Below are positions 22,153-26,850 of a stretch of DNA of 28,099 bases, piece after piece. Position 1 is the first letter of the stretch. Each line of letters starts with the position of its first letter. The DNA comes from a virus. The position numbers and the translations under genes were made by a program. The stretch is taken from positions 1 through 28,099 of the IMG/VR virus record IMGVR_UViG_3300044623_000570. The stretch is one strand, 5' to 3'. Below the pieces are notes generated by a model. The model did not search any database and was not told the DNA's origin. It was given only the letters and a program-made list of their open reading frames with translations.

Positions 22153-22500
22153 TTATTTTATCACAGCTATTTGTACTTTACAAACTCCATGACATCCAAT
22201 CTTCCGAGCAGCCGCCCTGGAAAGATCAATATGACGACCCTTAATAAACGGGCCGCGATCATTTATTCTCACGACAACTGACCTTCCCTTATAGGTAATA
22301 CGAACTTTTGTACCGAAAGGAAGAGTCTTATGCGCCGCTGTCAACGCATTGGGGTTAAATCTTTCCCCGTTAGCAGTAATCTTGCTCTTACTACATTCAC
22401 CTGGTTTCACACAATCATACCATGATGCAACGGTAGCATGGGCAGAAGGCATTGCCACAAATAAAAATGATGTAGCAATTAAAGTTTTAATAAGTTTCAT
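22153..22500 (-). CDS. RlpA-like double-psi beta-barrel protein
   Basis: 115 residues. [22 protein letters not shown] is a signal peptide. The DPBB core is complete: VASWYDC (24-30), [28 protein letters not shown] (42-69), then [28 protein letters not shown] (75-102). RlpA proteins are septal lytic transglycosylases acting on denuded glycan; there is no SPOR domain here, and four Cys (30, 36, 103, 107) suggest disulfides. In a phage it may help wall degradation or remodelling. AAAGGA precedes the ATG. It lies between tRNA-Arg-like and tRNA-Ser genes. Confidence 0.9.
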   Translation of the reverse strand: MKLIKTLIATSFLFVAMPSAHATVASWYDCVKPGECSKSKITANGERFNPNALTAAHKTLPFGTKVRITYKGRSVVVRINDRGPFIKGRHIDLSRAAARKIGCHGVCKVQIAVIK

Positions 22501-22516
22501 TAATTTTTTCCTTTAA

Positions 22517-22608
22517 TGGAGCATTCGACAGGATTCGAACCTGCATTAGTTGTTATACCATTTCCAGTTACCTTTCTCTCCGTTCGTAGCGGAGGGGGAT
22601 ACGAATGC
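22517..22608 (-). tRNA. tRNA-Arg(ACG)-like, aberrant fold
   Basis: Acceptor GCATTCG/CGAATGC, T-arm GCAGG-TTCGAAT-CCTGT and encoded CCA are canonical. Stem CTCCG/CGGAG carries loop CTACGAA (ACG). But only 7 nt separate the acceptor from the anticodon stem, so the D-arm is missing there, while about 33 nt fill the variable region. The identity is a guess from the loop and an acceptor like E. coli tRNA-Arg(ACG). Confidence 0.55.
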
Positions 22609-22613
22609 ATTAT

Positions 22614-22689
22614 TGGAGGAGCCGATCAGATTCAAACTGATACCTCAAGGATTTGCAGTCCCGCGCATTAATCGTTTTGCTACGGCTCC
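22614..22689 (-). tRNA. tRNA-Cys(GCA)
   Basis: GGAGCCG/CGGCTCC acceptor, loop CTGCAAA (GCA), T-loop TTTGAAT, discriminator T, encoded CCA. U73 is the Cys identity base. Confidence 0.94.
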
Positions 22690-22705
22690 ATTAACTTATT
22701 TATTC

Positions 22706-22779
22706 TGGCTGCCAGGCATGGATTCGAACCACGATAGCATGAGTCAGAGTCATGCGTCCTACCGTTAGACGACCCGGCA
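22706..22779 (-). tRNA. tRNA-Gln(CTG)
   Basis: TGCCGGG/CCTGGCA acceptor, stem CATGA/TCATG, loop CTCTGAC (CTG), T-loop TTCGAAT, discriminator G, encoded CCA. Confidence 0.93.
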
Positions 22780-22832
22780 ATGTTCAATTGTTTGTACATA
22801 TAGACGCTTCGCGTACAAATGAATGAACAAAT

Positions 22833-22907
22833 TGGTCCCGAGTGGTGGAATCGAACCACCGTATCATGTTCCACAGACATGCGTTCTAACCATTGAACTA
22901 AAACGGG
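22833..22907 (-). tRNA. tRNA-His(GTG) with A73 and no G-1
   Basis: Stem CATGT/ACATG, loop CTGTGGA (GTG), T-loop TTCGATT, encoded CCA. The discriminator is A and the base before position 1 is A, not the usual G-1:C73. Acceptor positions 5-68 and 6-67 are mismatched. Confidence 0.92.
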
Positions 22908-22908
22908 T

Positions 22909-22985
22909 TGGTTGCGGGAGCCCGAATCGAACGGACCTCTTTAGCTTATGAGACTAAGCTGGAACCGCCTCCAGTCTATCCCGCA
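22909..22985 (-). tRNA. tRNA-Met(CAT), second copy
   Basis: TGCGGGA/TCCCGCA acceptor, stem TTAGT/GCTAA, loop CTCATAA, T-loop TTCGATT, encoded CCA. There is no run of three G-C pairs in the anticodon stem, so initiator identity is doubtful; lysidine-Ile is possible. Confidence 0.9.
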
Positions 22986-23117
22986 TCACTTAAACGTACT
23001 AATGTATACTTCTTTCTTCTTGTCATAAACTTGTGAGACCAGTTTGTAACCGAATCTCACATACTGCTTGGCCAACGACTTAGCTCCGATAGCAGATAAT
23101 GAAGTGAGTTTGAACAT
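22986..23117 (-). CDS. 43-residue basic small protein
   Basis: Strong AAGGAGT Shine-Dalgarno 4 nt before ATG 23117. MFKLTSLSAIGAKSLAKQYVRFGYKLVSQVYDKKKEVYISTFK is 43 residues long, amphipathic and basic, with no known motif. The stop codon TGA ends at the first base of tRNA-Met (0-nt gap). It is a plausible small gene, not a fragment of anything I recognise. Confidence 0.65.
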   Translation of the reverse strand: MFKLTSLSAIGAKSLAKQYVRFGYKLVSQVYDKKKEVYISTFK

Positions 23118-23131
23118 TCTAACTCCTTGAT

Positions 23132-23206
23132 TGGTAGTTCCAGCGGGAGTCGAACCCGCCTCTGATCCTTGAAAGGGACCTGACCTAACCGATAGTCGAT
23201 GGAACC
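23132..23206 (-). tRNA. tRNA-Glu(TTC)
   Basis: GGTTCCA/TGGAACT acceptor, stem GGTCC/GGATC, loop CTTTCAA (TTC), T-loop TTCGACT, encoded CCA. Confidence 0.93.
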
Positions 23207-23211
23207 ATATT

Positions 23212-23287
23212 TGGAGAACCCTCTGGGATTCGAACCCAGGACAGACGGATTAAAAGCCCGCTACTCTAACCACTGAGTTAAGGGTTC
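23212..23287 (-). tRNA. tRNA-Lys(TTT)
   Basis: GAACCCT/AGGGTTC acceptor, loop CTTTTAA (TTT), T-loop TTCGAAT, discriminator T, encoded CCA. Confidence 0.93.
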
Positions 23288-23290
23288 AAT

Positions 23291-23364
23291 TGGCTGGGAG
23301 ACTAGGATTCGAACCTAGATAGCAGGAATCAAAATCCTGCGTCCTACCTTTAGACGATCTCCCA
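23291..23364 (-). tRNA. tRNA-Gln(TTG)
   Basis: TGGGAGA/TCTCCCA acceptor, stem CAGGA/TCCTG, loop TTTTGAT (TTG), T-loop TTCGAAT, discriminator G, encoded CCA. Three bases after tRNA-Lys. Confidence 0.94.
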
Positions 23365-23370
23365 ATGAAT

Positions 23371-23439
23371 TGGCTTCCAGTGTTTGATTCGAACAAACTT
23401 AGCGGAACCGGTTAACCGCAGCACCATGCTATACTGGAA
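23371..23439 (-). tRNA. Short tRNA-like gene (66 nt + CCA), identity unclear
   Basis: Perfect TTCCAGT/ACTGGAA acceptor, perfect T-arm GTTTG-TTCGAAT-CAAAC and encoded CCA. The middle is 7 nt short: the D hairpin is AGCA-TGG-TGCT, and GCGG/CCGC closes a 10-nt loop TTAACCGGTT, so no normal anticodon can be read. Either a decayed tRNA or a functional oddity. Confidence 0.5.
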
Positions 23440-23445
23440 ATGAAA

Positions 23446-23519
23446 TGGTTGGCCAGTAGGGAATCGAACCCTCGTCAAACGCCTATCAAGCGCCTACTCT
23501 ACCATTGAGCTACAAGCCA
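23446..23519 (-). tRNA. tRNA-Ile(GAT)
   Basis: TGGCTTG/CTGGCCA acceptor (one mismatch, one wobble), stem GGCGC/GCGTT, loop TTGATAG (GAT), T-loop TTCGATT, discriminator A, encoded CCA. Confidence 0.9.
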
Positions 23520-23529
23520 GTGAATTAAT

Positions 23530-23589
23530 TGGTCGGGTATTTCTACACCCAGAGCGCATGGGCTCATGCCCTGCCATTTCTACCGACCA
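23530..23589 (-). ncRNA. tRNA-like folded RNA closed by TGGTCGG/CCGACCA
   Basis: A perfect 7-bp outer helix encloses hairpins GCATG-AGCC-CATGC (or the alternative GAGC...GCTC) and GGGT...ACCC. No T-loop consensus and no readable cloverleaf. It lies at the normal spacing of a tRNA in the array. Confidence 0.4.
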
Positions 23590-23765
23590 CTGGGTCTGCT
23601 TCGTATGCCTTTCGGCAAGTCGTATGCCTTTCGGCAAGTTCTTATTCTTTACACCTTATCGGTTTAGCCCATTGCGCTTATTGAGGTAAGCAATCCGATA
23701 TTAGCAAGCATTCCCCTCTGATAGTCTTGCGAGGTCTCTCCAGTCTGTTCTAGAATACTGGATAA
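23590..23765 (-). ncRNA. Multi-hairpin spacer RNA candidate
   Basis: 176 nt without an ORF but with successive stems: CCAGT/ACTGG, GCAAG/CTTGC, TATCGG/CCGATA (23657-23700) enclosing an 8-bp bulged stem, and two tandem GAAA-tetraloop hairpins in the 19-bp repeats. Comparable in kind to the stable non-tRNA RNAs of the T4 tRNA cluster (analogy only). Confidence 0.4.
23602..23639 (-). repeat. Two exact tandem 19-bp repeats, each a GAAA hairpin
   Basis: cgtatgcctttcggcaagt occurs at 23602-23620 and 23621-23639. On the minus strand each copy contains TGCC-GAAA-GGCA. Confidence 0.9.
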
Positions 23766-23767
23766 TT

Positions 23768-23853
23768 TGGTGGGTGAGGTTGGATTCGAACCAACTAAGT
23801 ACTAGACAGGGGATTTACAGTCCGCCGCAACTCGCCGTCGTTGCCGCTCACCC
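23768..23853 (-). tRNA. tRNA-Tyr(GTA)
   Basis: Class II with long variable arm, GGGTGAG/CTCACCC acceptor, loop CTGTAAA (GTA), T-loop TTCGAAT, discriminator A, encoded CCA. Confidence 0.94.
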
Positions 23854-23863
23854 AAACTGTATT

Positions 23864-23992
23864 CAGTGTATAGACCGAGAGATAGTAGGACTTGCACCTA
23901 CCCCATCACCTGCATAAGAGACTATATCCCCTTCGTCATTTATACAGTAGGGAAGATGACCGGCTGCTCCGTATCTCCCAGTCTATACACTG
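23864..23992 (-). ncRNA. Structured RNA with 12-bp outer helix and tRNA-like inner end
   Basis: CAGTGTATAGAC (23992-23981) pairs perfectly with GTCTATACACTG (23875-23864). Inside lies a 7-bp acceptor-like helix (GGGAGAT/ATCTCTC) and a T-arm (GTAGG-TGCAAGT-CCTAC), with GGAG/CTTC as a D-like stem. The middle, about 50 nt, does not give an anticodon arm, and no CCA is encoded. Confidence 0.5.
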
Positions 23993-24000
23993 TAAATAGC

Positions 24001-24105
24001 TGTGCCTCACGCGGTCGGCACGAATGTTATCTGTAACTTGGCGACACATTCACAGTAATGTTATTCCGGACTCAAACGTCCGGCATCCTGTGCGATGGTG
24101 ACAGA
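24001..24105 (-). other. Spacer with several hairpins, no gene
   Basis: Stems GTGCC/GGCAC, GTTA-CAGA-TAAC, ACATT/AATGT and CCGGAC/GTCCGG follow one another on the minus strand. I cannot fold a tRNA here. Confidence 0.35.
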
Positions 24106-24113
24106 TTAAACTT

Positions 24114-24188
24114 TGGTGGAATGCCAGGGAATCGAACCCTGTCGTCCGCCTTGCAAGGGCGGCATGCTCCCGTTATCATCAGCACCCC
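24114..24188 (-). tRNA. tRNA-Ala(TGC)
   Basis: GGGGTGC/GCATTCC acceptor (two G-U), stem CCGCC/GGCGG, loop CTTGCAA (TGC), T-loop TTCGATT, encoded CCA. Note that the usual G3-U70 pair is present. Confidence 0.94.
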
Positions 24189-24193
24189 ATTAT

Positions 24194-24268
24194 TGGCATC
24201 AGTGTAAGGATTTGAACCCTAGACGCACGGTTTTGGAGACCGGCATGTTACCGCTACACCACACTGAT
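24194..24268 (-). tRNA. tRNA-Trp(CCA)
   Basis: ATCAGTG/CACTGAT acceptor, loop CTCCAAA (CCA), T-loop TTCAAAT, discriminator G, encoded CCA. Confidence 0.93.
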
Positions 24269-24274
24269 AGAATT

Positions 24275-24362
24275 GCTGGCGCGTTTTTATAGAGGTGTCA
24301 GCCTGTCCTCTACTGGTACGCACAAGAGACAGAGTGCACCGTCCGTCTCTATAGTAATCCAG
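24275..24362 (-). ncRNA. Structured spacer RNA candidate
   Basis: GCTGG/CCAGC ends enclose a 7-bp TATAGAG/CTCTATA stem, then GCAC/GTGC and GAGG/CCTC hairpins. Cloverleaf-like size (88 nt) but no T-loop, anticodon or CCA. Confidence 0.4.
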
Positions 24363-24366
24363 CGAT

Positions 24367-24445
24367 TGGTCAGTGTAGGTGGATTTGAACCACCGATCCC
24401 TACCTTCCAAGGGTAGTGGGGACGGCCAGACTCCCCTACACACTG
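24367..24445 (-). tRNA. tRNA-Pro(TGG), copy 1
   Basis: CAGTGTG/TACACTG acceptor, stem CTACC/GGTAG, loop CTTGGAA (TGG), T-loop TTCAAAT, encoded CCA. Confidence 0.92.
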
Positions 24446-24519
24446 TTTTAAAACTCGGCGAAGTTTCCTTCGCTTCGGCTCGGGAGTGACCCGGCGTTCC
24501 CTTTAGGGGCTTACTAAAT

Positions 24520-24597
24520 TGGTCTGGGTGGAAGGATTTGAACCCTCAGTCTTCTGCTCCCAAAGCAGACGCGATAACCAGATTACGCTACACCCAG
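24520..24597 (-). tRNA. tRNA-Pro(TGG), copy 2
   Basis: CTGGGTG/CACCCAG acceptor, stem TCTGC/GCAGA, loop TTTGGGA (TGG), T-loop TTCAAAT, encoded CCA. Its first 15 bases also encode the last codons and stop of the HNH nuclease. Confidence 0.92.
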
Positions 24598-24903
24598 ATA
24601 ACTTTTTAACTTATAGAACGGAACTTTATTTTCCATGTAACCAACGAAAGTGTTACATTGATGGCAAAGTATGCCTCTTACTGTTCCATTTTTATGGCAA
24701 TGGTCAACGTTACCGCTTTTGTAACTACCACCATTAAACATCTTAACTTCTTTATCACACAAAGCACATTTGCCATTTTGACTCTCATGTAGAGTAAGAA
24801 CATCATTTCTGTTCATGTTATAGTTATACAGATTGTCCTTACAAACTCTACACGATAGGCCGCGCATGTTGTGTTCTTCTCCACAGTGTTTACAGATTTT
24901 CAT
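24583..24903 (-). CDS. HNH / endonuclease VII-type nuclease, probable free-standing homing endonuclease
   Basis: 106 residues. N-terminal zinc pairs CKHC (C4, C7) and CRVC (C18, C21). The His-Me finger core has CALC (C46, C49), NVDHCHKNGTVRGILCHQCN (66-84) with D67, H68 and H70, and C80/C83 zinc ligands, as in the recombination endonuclease VII family. Free-standing HNH nucleases in T4-like tRNA regions are usually mobile. The C-terminus (SYLGVA and stop) is read from the 5' end of tRNA-Pro. A 7-bp hairpin hides its AAGGAG, overlapped by TATAAATA, suggesting expression only from late transcripts as in I-TevI. Confidence 0.88.
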   Translation of the reverse strand: MKICKHCGEEHNMRGLSCRVCKDNLYNYNMNRNDVLTLHESQNGKCALCDKEVKMFNGGSYKSGNVDHCHKNGTVRGILCHQCNTFVGYMENKVPFYKLKSYLGVA

Positions 24904-24905
24904 AG

Positions 24906-24930
24906 AATACTCCTTTTGAGAGTATTTATA
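24906..24930 (-). promoter_or_regulatory. SD-sequestering hairpin with perfect late promoter (HNH gene)
   Basis: Stem AATACTC (24926-24920) / GAGTATT (24912-24906), loop TCAAAAG; the AAAAGGAG Shine-Dalgarno is half inside the 3' arm, 2-9 nt before ATG 24903. TATAAATA (24930-24923) overlaps the 5' arm, and its predicted start near 24917 is in the loop, so late RNA cannot form the stem. Confidence 0.75.
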
Positions 24931-25035
24931 AAACTGTAGCGTTACACTGTGTCGCTAATAGAATAACGGCTTTCGTACTGCGAGGGTGCCGTCAACCCTA
25001 CCCAACGTATCCCGAAGGATGCTCGGCGTACTAAT

Positions 25036-25118
25036 TGGTGGAGGAGTTTCATATCTTAATACTTTATATCTCTCCCCAAGCCCGTATGTCAGGCACCCAC
25101 ATTGTCAAGAGGTGGGCT
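25036..25118 (-). other. Folded spacer with CCA-like end, not a tRNA
   Basis: AGCCC/GGGCT (25114-25118 and 25079-25083) or the alternative CCCAC/GTGGG stems can form. The end at 25036-25038 reads CCA after CTCCTCC-A, but no matching 5' acceptor exists nearby. Upstream 24931-25033 is also non-coding, with an ATCC-TTCG-GGAT hairpin. Confidence 0.3.
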
Positions 25119-25123
25119 GTTAT

Positions 25124-25197
25124 TGGCGATCTTGACGAGGCTCAAACTCGTTACTCCTCTTAGACAGAGAGGTGTGATATCCATTCACTACAAGACC
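25124..25197 (-). tRNA. tRNA-Asp(GTC)
   Basis: GGTCTTG/CAAGATC acceptor, D-stem GTGA/TCAC, stem CCTCT/AGAGG, loop CTGTCTA (GTC), T-arm ACGAG-TTTGAGC-CTCGT, discriminator G, encoded CCA. Confidence 0.92.
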
Positions 25198-25203
25198 ATG
25201 GAT

Positions 25204-25278
25204 TGGTGTGCCAGAAGAGAATTGAACTCTTGACCGTCGGTTTAAGAGACCGCTGCTCTACCACTGAGCTACTGGCGC
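25204..25278 (-). tRNA. tRNA-Lys(CTT)
   Basis: GCGCCAG/CTGGCAC acceptor, stem GCGGT/ACCGA, loop CTCTTAA (CTT), T-loop TTCAATT, discriminator A, encoded CCA. Confidence 0.91.
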
Positions 25279-25282
25279 ATAT

Positions 25283-25357
25283 TGGAGCGGGAAATGGGGA
25301 TCGAACCCACGACATTCACGTTGGCAACGTGACGCTCTACCTCTGAGCTATACCCGC
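25283..25357 (-). tRNA. tRNA-Gly(GCC)
   Basis: GCGGGTA/TTCCCGC acceptor (one mismatch), stem TCACG/CGTGA, loop TTGCCAA (GCC), T-loop TTCGATC, discriminator T, encoded CCA. Confidence 0.93.
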
Positions 25358-25361
25358 ATAT

Positions 25362-25438
25362 TGGCTCCCTTAATAGGATTCGAACCTATAACGGCCTGAT
25401 TAACAGTCAGGTGCCGGTACCAACCCGGCTCCAAGGGA
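25362..25438 (-). tRNA. tRNA-Asn(GTT)
   Basis: TCCCTTG/TAAGGGA acceptor, stem CCTGA/TCAGG, loop CTGTTAA (GTT), T-loop TTCGAAT, discriminator G, encoded CCA. Confidence 0.93.
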
Positions 25439-25452
25439 ATAAAACTTATCAC

Positions 25453-25566
25453 TTCCGCGACACACCAGCTAGTTTAGTTCGATAAGCTAGTATCGGACGC
25501 AGACGTTTCGAACCAACCTGTCGTCCTGTCTGGTGTGTCTCGGAAGAGATAACTTTCGTTATCTCT
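25453..25566 (-). ncRNA. Structured RNA: 15-of-16 bp outer helix plus GAAA-capped hairpin
   Basis: TTCCG-c-GACACACCAG (25453-25468) pairs with CTGGTGTGTC-t-CGGAA (25530-25545), and GGACG/CGTCC closes an inner loop containing TTCGAAA. Directly upstream, AGAGATAAC-GAAA-GTTATCTCT (25566-25545) is a 9-bp stem with a GNRA loop. No T-tract follows, so not a terminator. Lies in the 3' region of the 64-residue gene. Confidence 0.5.
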
Positions 25567-25596
25567 AGGAACTTAACAATGTAAATCAGCAAGCCG

Positions 25597-25791
25597 TTAT
25601 TCTTTGAGATCACTAAAGGATCGACTACGCGGCTCCTGATTAAAAGAGCCAGTAGCAAAGACAACGGTATCATCGGGAGTTATCTCCCGTCGAGCACGAA
25701 GATCCCATCCCGGATGGATGAAATCTGGTAAACCAAACACGCGACAAGCCCGAAGGTATTCGTCGCCTTTAAACCCTACGAAGTGAAGCAT
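25597..25791 (-). CDS. 64-residue conserved protein (MLHFVGFKGDEY family)
   Basis: Start at ATG 25791 behind a strong AAGGAGGGG; an upstream TTG would add 16 residues without support. MLHFVGFKGDEYLRACRVFGLPDFIHPGWDLRARREITPDDTVVFATG is a pattern I recall from phages and genomes of rhizobia and related alphaproteobacteria. The IHPGWDxRARREIxPxDTVVFA core is very conserved in memory, but the function is unknown. A weak TTGAAA-17-TATCTA promoter is possible upstream, and a terminator (25894-25923) isolates it from the tRNAs beyond. Confidence 0.75.
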   Translation of the reverse strand: MLHFVGFKGDEYLRACRVFGLPDFIHPGWDLRARREITPDDTVVFATGSFNQEPRSRSFSDLKE

Positions 25792-25893
25792 CGCCCCTCC
25801 TTCTCTCAATCTCTTACATACTATAGATAATGCCTGCAAGTCTGTTTTTCAATGTTTTGTTTTGCATGGCAGCTATGTTATTTTCGCATAACT

Positions 25894-25923
25894 AAAAACC
25901 CCGAGAGTTTCCTCATCGGGGTT
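25894..25923 (-). terminator. Strong intrinsic terminator
   Basis: AACCCCGA/TCGGGGTT 8-bp stem with a further GAG/CTC inside, followed on the minus strand by TTTTT (25898-25894). It ends the small transcript started near 26068. Confidence 0.85.
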
Positions 25924-26068
25924 CTTTAAGAATCTAAGTCTGTAACAAGACTCAAATCATAGAACCCCCGTTGCCTGCCCATGATGGGCGACCTTGTGGT
26001 TGATTATTCGTAATCGGGCAATATTGGTGTTTCATTTTTTGTTGGAACGATTCTCTTATTAACTTGTA
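25894..26068 (-). ncRNA. Candidate small RNA unit (about 175 nt)
   Basis: A consensus promoter (26075-26103) and a strong terminator (25894-25923) bound a segment without a convincing gene. Hairpins GCCCA-TCA-TGGGC and AGTCT/AGACT lie inside. A 27-codon ORF (MKHQYCPITNNQ...) is present but has no Shine-Dalgarno. Confidence 0.55.
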
Positions 26069-26072
26069 TTCT

Positions 26073-26103
26073 TATTTATATCACATCCAATCTGGATTGT
26101 CAA
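26073..26103 (-). promoter_or_regulatory. Consensus sigma70 promoter overlapped by TATAAATA
   Basis: TTGACA (26103-26098), exact 17-bp spacer, TATAAA (26080-26075). The same -10 is part of a perfect TATAAATA (26080-26073), so the unit could be read both early and late. Predicted start about 26068. Confidence 0.75.
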
Positions 26104-26123
26104 GTATTATAAAATTTATTTTT

Positions 26124-26205
26124 TGGTGCGAGTGGAGGGACTTGAACCCCCATGCTTACGCGGTGGATTTTGAGACCACTGTGTCTACCGTTTCACCACA
26201 CTCGC
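26124..26205 (-). tRNA. tRNA-Leu(CAA)
   Basis: Class II with long variable arm, GCGAGTG/CACTCGC acceptor, stem GTGGT/TCCAC, loop CTCAAAA (CAA), T-loop TTCAAGT, discriminator A, encoded CCA. Confidence 0.94.
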
Positions 26206-26210
26206 ATATA

Positions 26211-26417
26211 TTACCAAACATCATAATCGGTAATATCGATAAAGATACCTTCCGATTCAGTAGTCTTAACTCTGGCCTGTGTCGCGGTACCAATACCGTT
26301 GCCACATTCCTGTTCGATTACAACTCGGTGTGTCCGCTTAAGACCGTGCTTTTCGAGCCAAGCAGCAAGATCCAAAATCTCACCGATATTCATTTCCATC
26401 TTCGTAATCATCTTCAT
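26211..26417 (-). CDS. Small conserved-looking acidic protein
   Basis: 68 residues; ATGA overlap with the upstream Zn-ribbon ORF, AGGA just before the ATG (ATG 26411 is an alternative). EILDLAAWLEKHGLKRTHRVVIEQECGNGIGTATQARV and a C-terminal FIDITDYDVW look like a folded small domain. I recall similar phage proteins (VYIEQECGNGIG) without a known role. No membrane segment. Confidence 0.65.
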   Translation of the reverse strand: MKMITKMEMNIGEILDLAAWLEKHGLKRTHRVVIEQECGNGIGTATQARVKTTESEGIFIDITDYDVW

Positions 26418-26647
26418 CTTCCTAATTTGGTTGGCGTGCTAGGTTTCGATCCTAGTCGAGAACAGTCATCTACTGCTAAAGGGTTTATAAGGCCCTCTTG
26501 TGTACCAACACCCACGCCATTATTCACTGTAGATTGTTTCAGTCCACATGTATAATACGGACAATTCAAAAGAGCATCGATATAATCATCTCCTTTGAAA
26601 GTCTTCTTACATTTAGGACATTTTACCTTCAATCTTTTTGATTCCAT
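26414..26647 (-). CDS. Small zinc-ribbon protein with tRNA-derived C-terminus
   Basis: Start chosen at ATG 26647, overlapping the upstream stop; 77 residues. KVKCPKCKKTFKGDDYIDALLNCPYYTCGLK gives a CxxC plus C...C zinc ribbon in the first 35 residues. From about residue 45 onward the codons run straight through a tRNA-like sequence (26428-26519), so that part (VGVGTQEGLINPLAVDD...) is probably tRNA-templated and not an ancestral protein region. Function unknown. Confidence 0.55.
   Translation of the reverse strand: MESKRLKVKCPKCKKTFKGDDYIDALLNCPYYTCGLKQSTVNNGVGVGTQEGLINPLAVDDCSRLGSKPSTPTKLGR
26428..26519 (-). tRNA. tRNA-like gene, possibly tRNA-Ile(TAT) with long variable arm
   Basis: Perfect TGGCGTG/CACGCCA acceptor, discriminator A, encoded CCA, perfect T-stem CTAGG/CCTAG but loop ATCGAAA. 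The loop CTTATAA would be anticodon TAT, with a C-A closing mismatch. The D-stem is short and a CAGT/ACTG variable stem is present. The identity is uncertain, and it is overlapped by the Zn-ribbon ORF. Confidence 0.5.
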
Positions 26648-26831
26648 ATACATAGTTCTCGGCCGCATCCTCATGGTATATGAGACCATGGCCATCATAC
26701 GATTCGGTTGTCACTAGAAAACCATTCTTAGCGTAATCAACCTCATATTTATCCGTGTTTGTATCATAGTACACAATCGCCTTTAAGTCAAGGTCTTCCG
26801 AATGAAATACTGATATTTGTGTCCTGCTCAT
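26613..26831 (-). CDS. Small unknown protein
   Basis: 72 residues; AGGA 6 nt before ATG 26831. MSRTQISVFHSEDLDLKAIVYYDTNTDKYEVDYAKNG reads as beta strands with aromatics, and the C-terminus is AAENYVYGIKKIEGKMS. The last 35 nt overlap the Zn-ribbon gene in another frame, implying coupling. A TATAAATG late-like motif (26840-26847) is just upstream. No family recognised. Confidence 0.65.
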   Translation of the reverse strand: MSRTQISVFHSEDLDLKAIVYYDTNTDKYEVDYAKNGFLVTTESYDGHGLIYHEDAAENYVYGIKKIEGKMS

Positions 26832-26839
26832 TAGATCCT

Positions 26840-26847
26840 CATTTATA
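26840..26847 (-). promoter_or_regulatory. Late-promoter-like TATAAATG
   Basis: One mismatch from TATAAATA at the last base. It is only 9 nt before the ATG, so a start from it would give almost no leader; treat as weak. Confidence 0.3.
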
Positions 26848-26850
26848 TAT

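Noticed and set aside
23602-23639. Tandem 19-bp repeats as a CRISPR array
   Set aside because: Only two copies with no spacers; they are adjacent hairpins.
24519-24737. Plus-strand ORFs across tRNAs, with VEGFEPS-like starts
   Set aside because: These are antisense translations of tRNA T-arms and acceptors, a well-known artefact; also seen near 18264, 21965, 22550, 26064 and 26912.
25036-25118. Another tRNA ending in CCA at 25036
   Set aside because: No 5' strand pairs with CTCCTCC within tRNA range; the only match lies in the tRNA-Asp anticodon stem.
25940-26020. 27-codon ORF MKHQYCPITNNQ... as a gene
   Set aside because: No Shine-Dalgarno and very short; kept only as part of the small-RNA unit.
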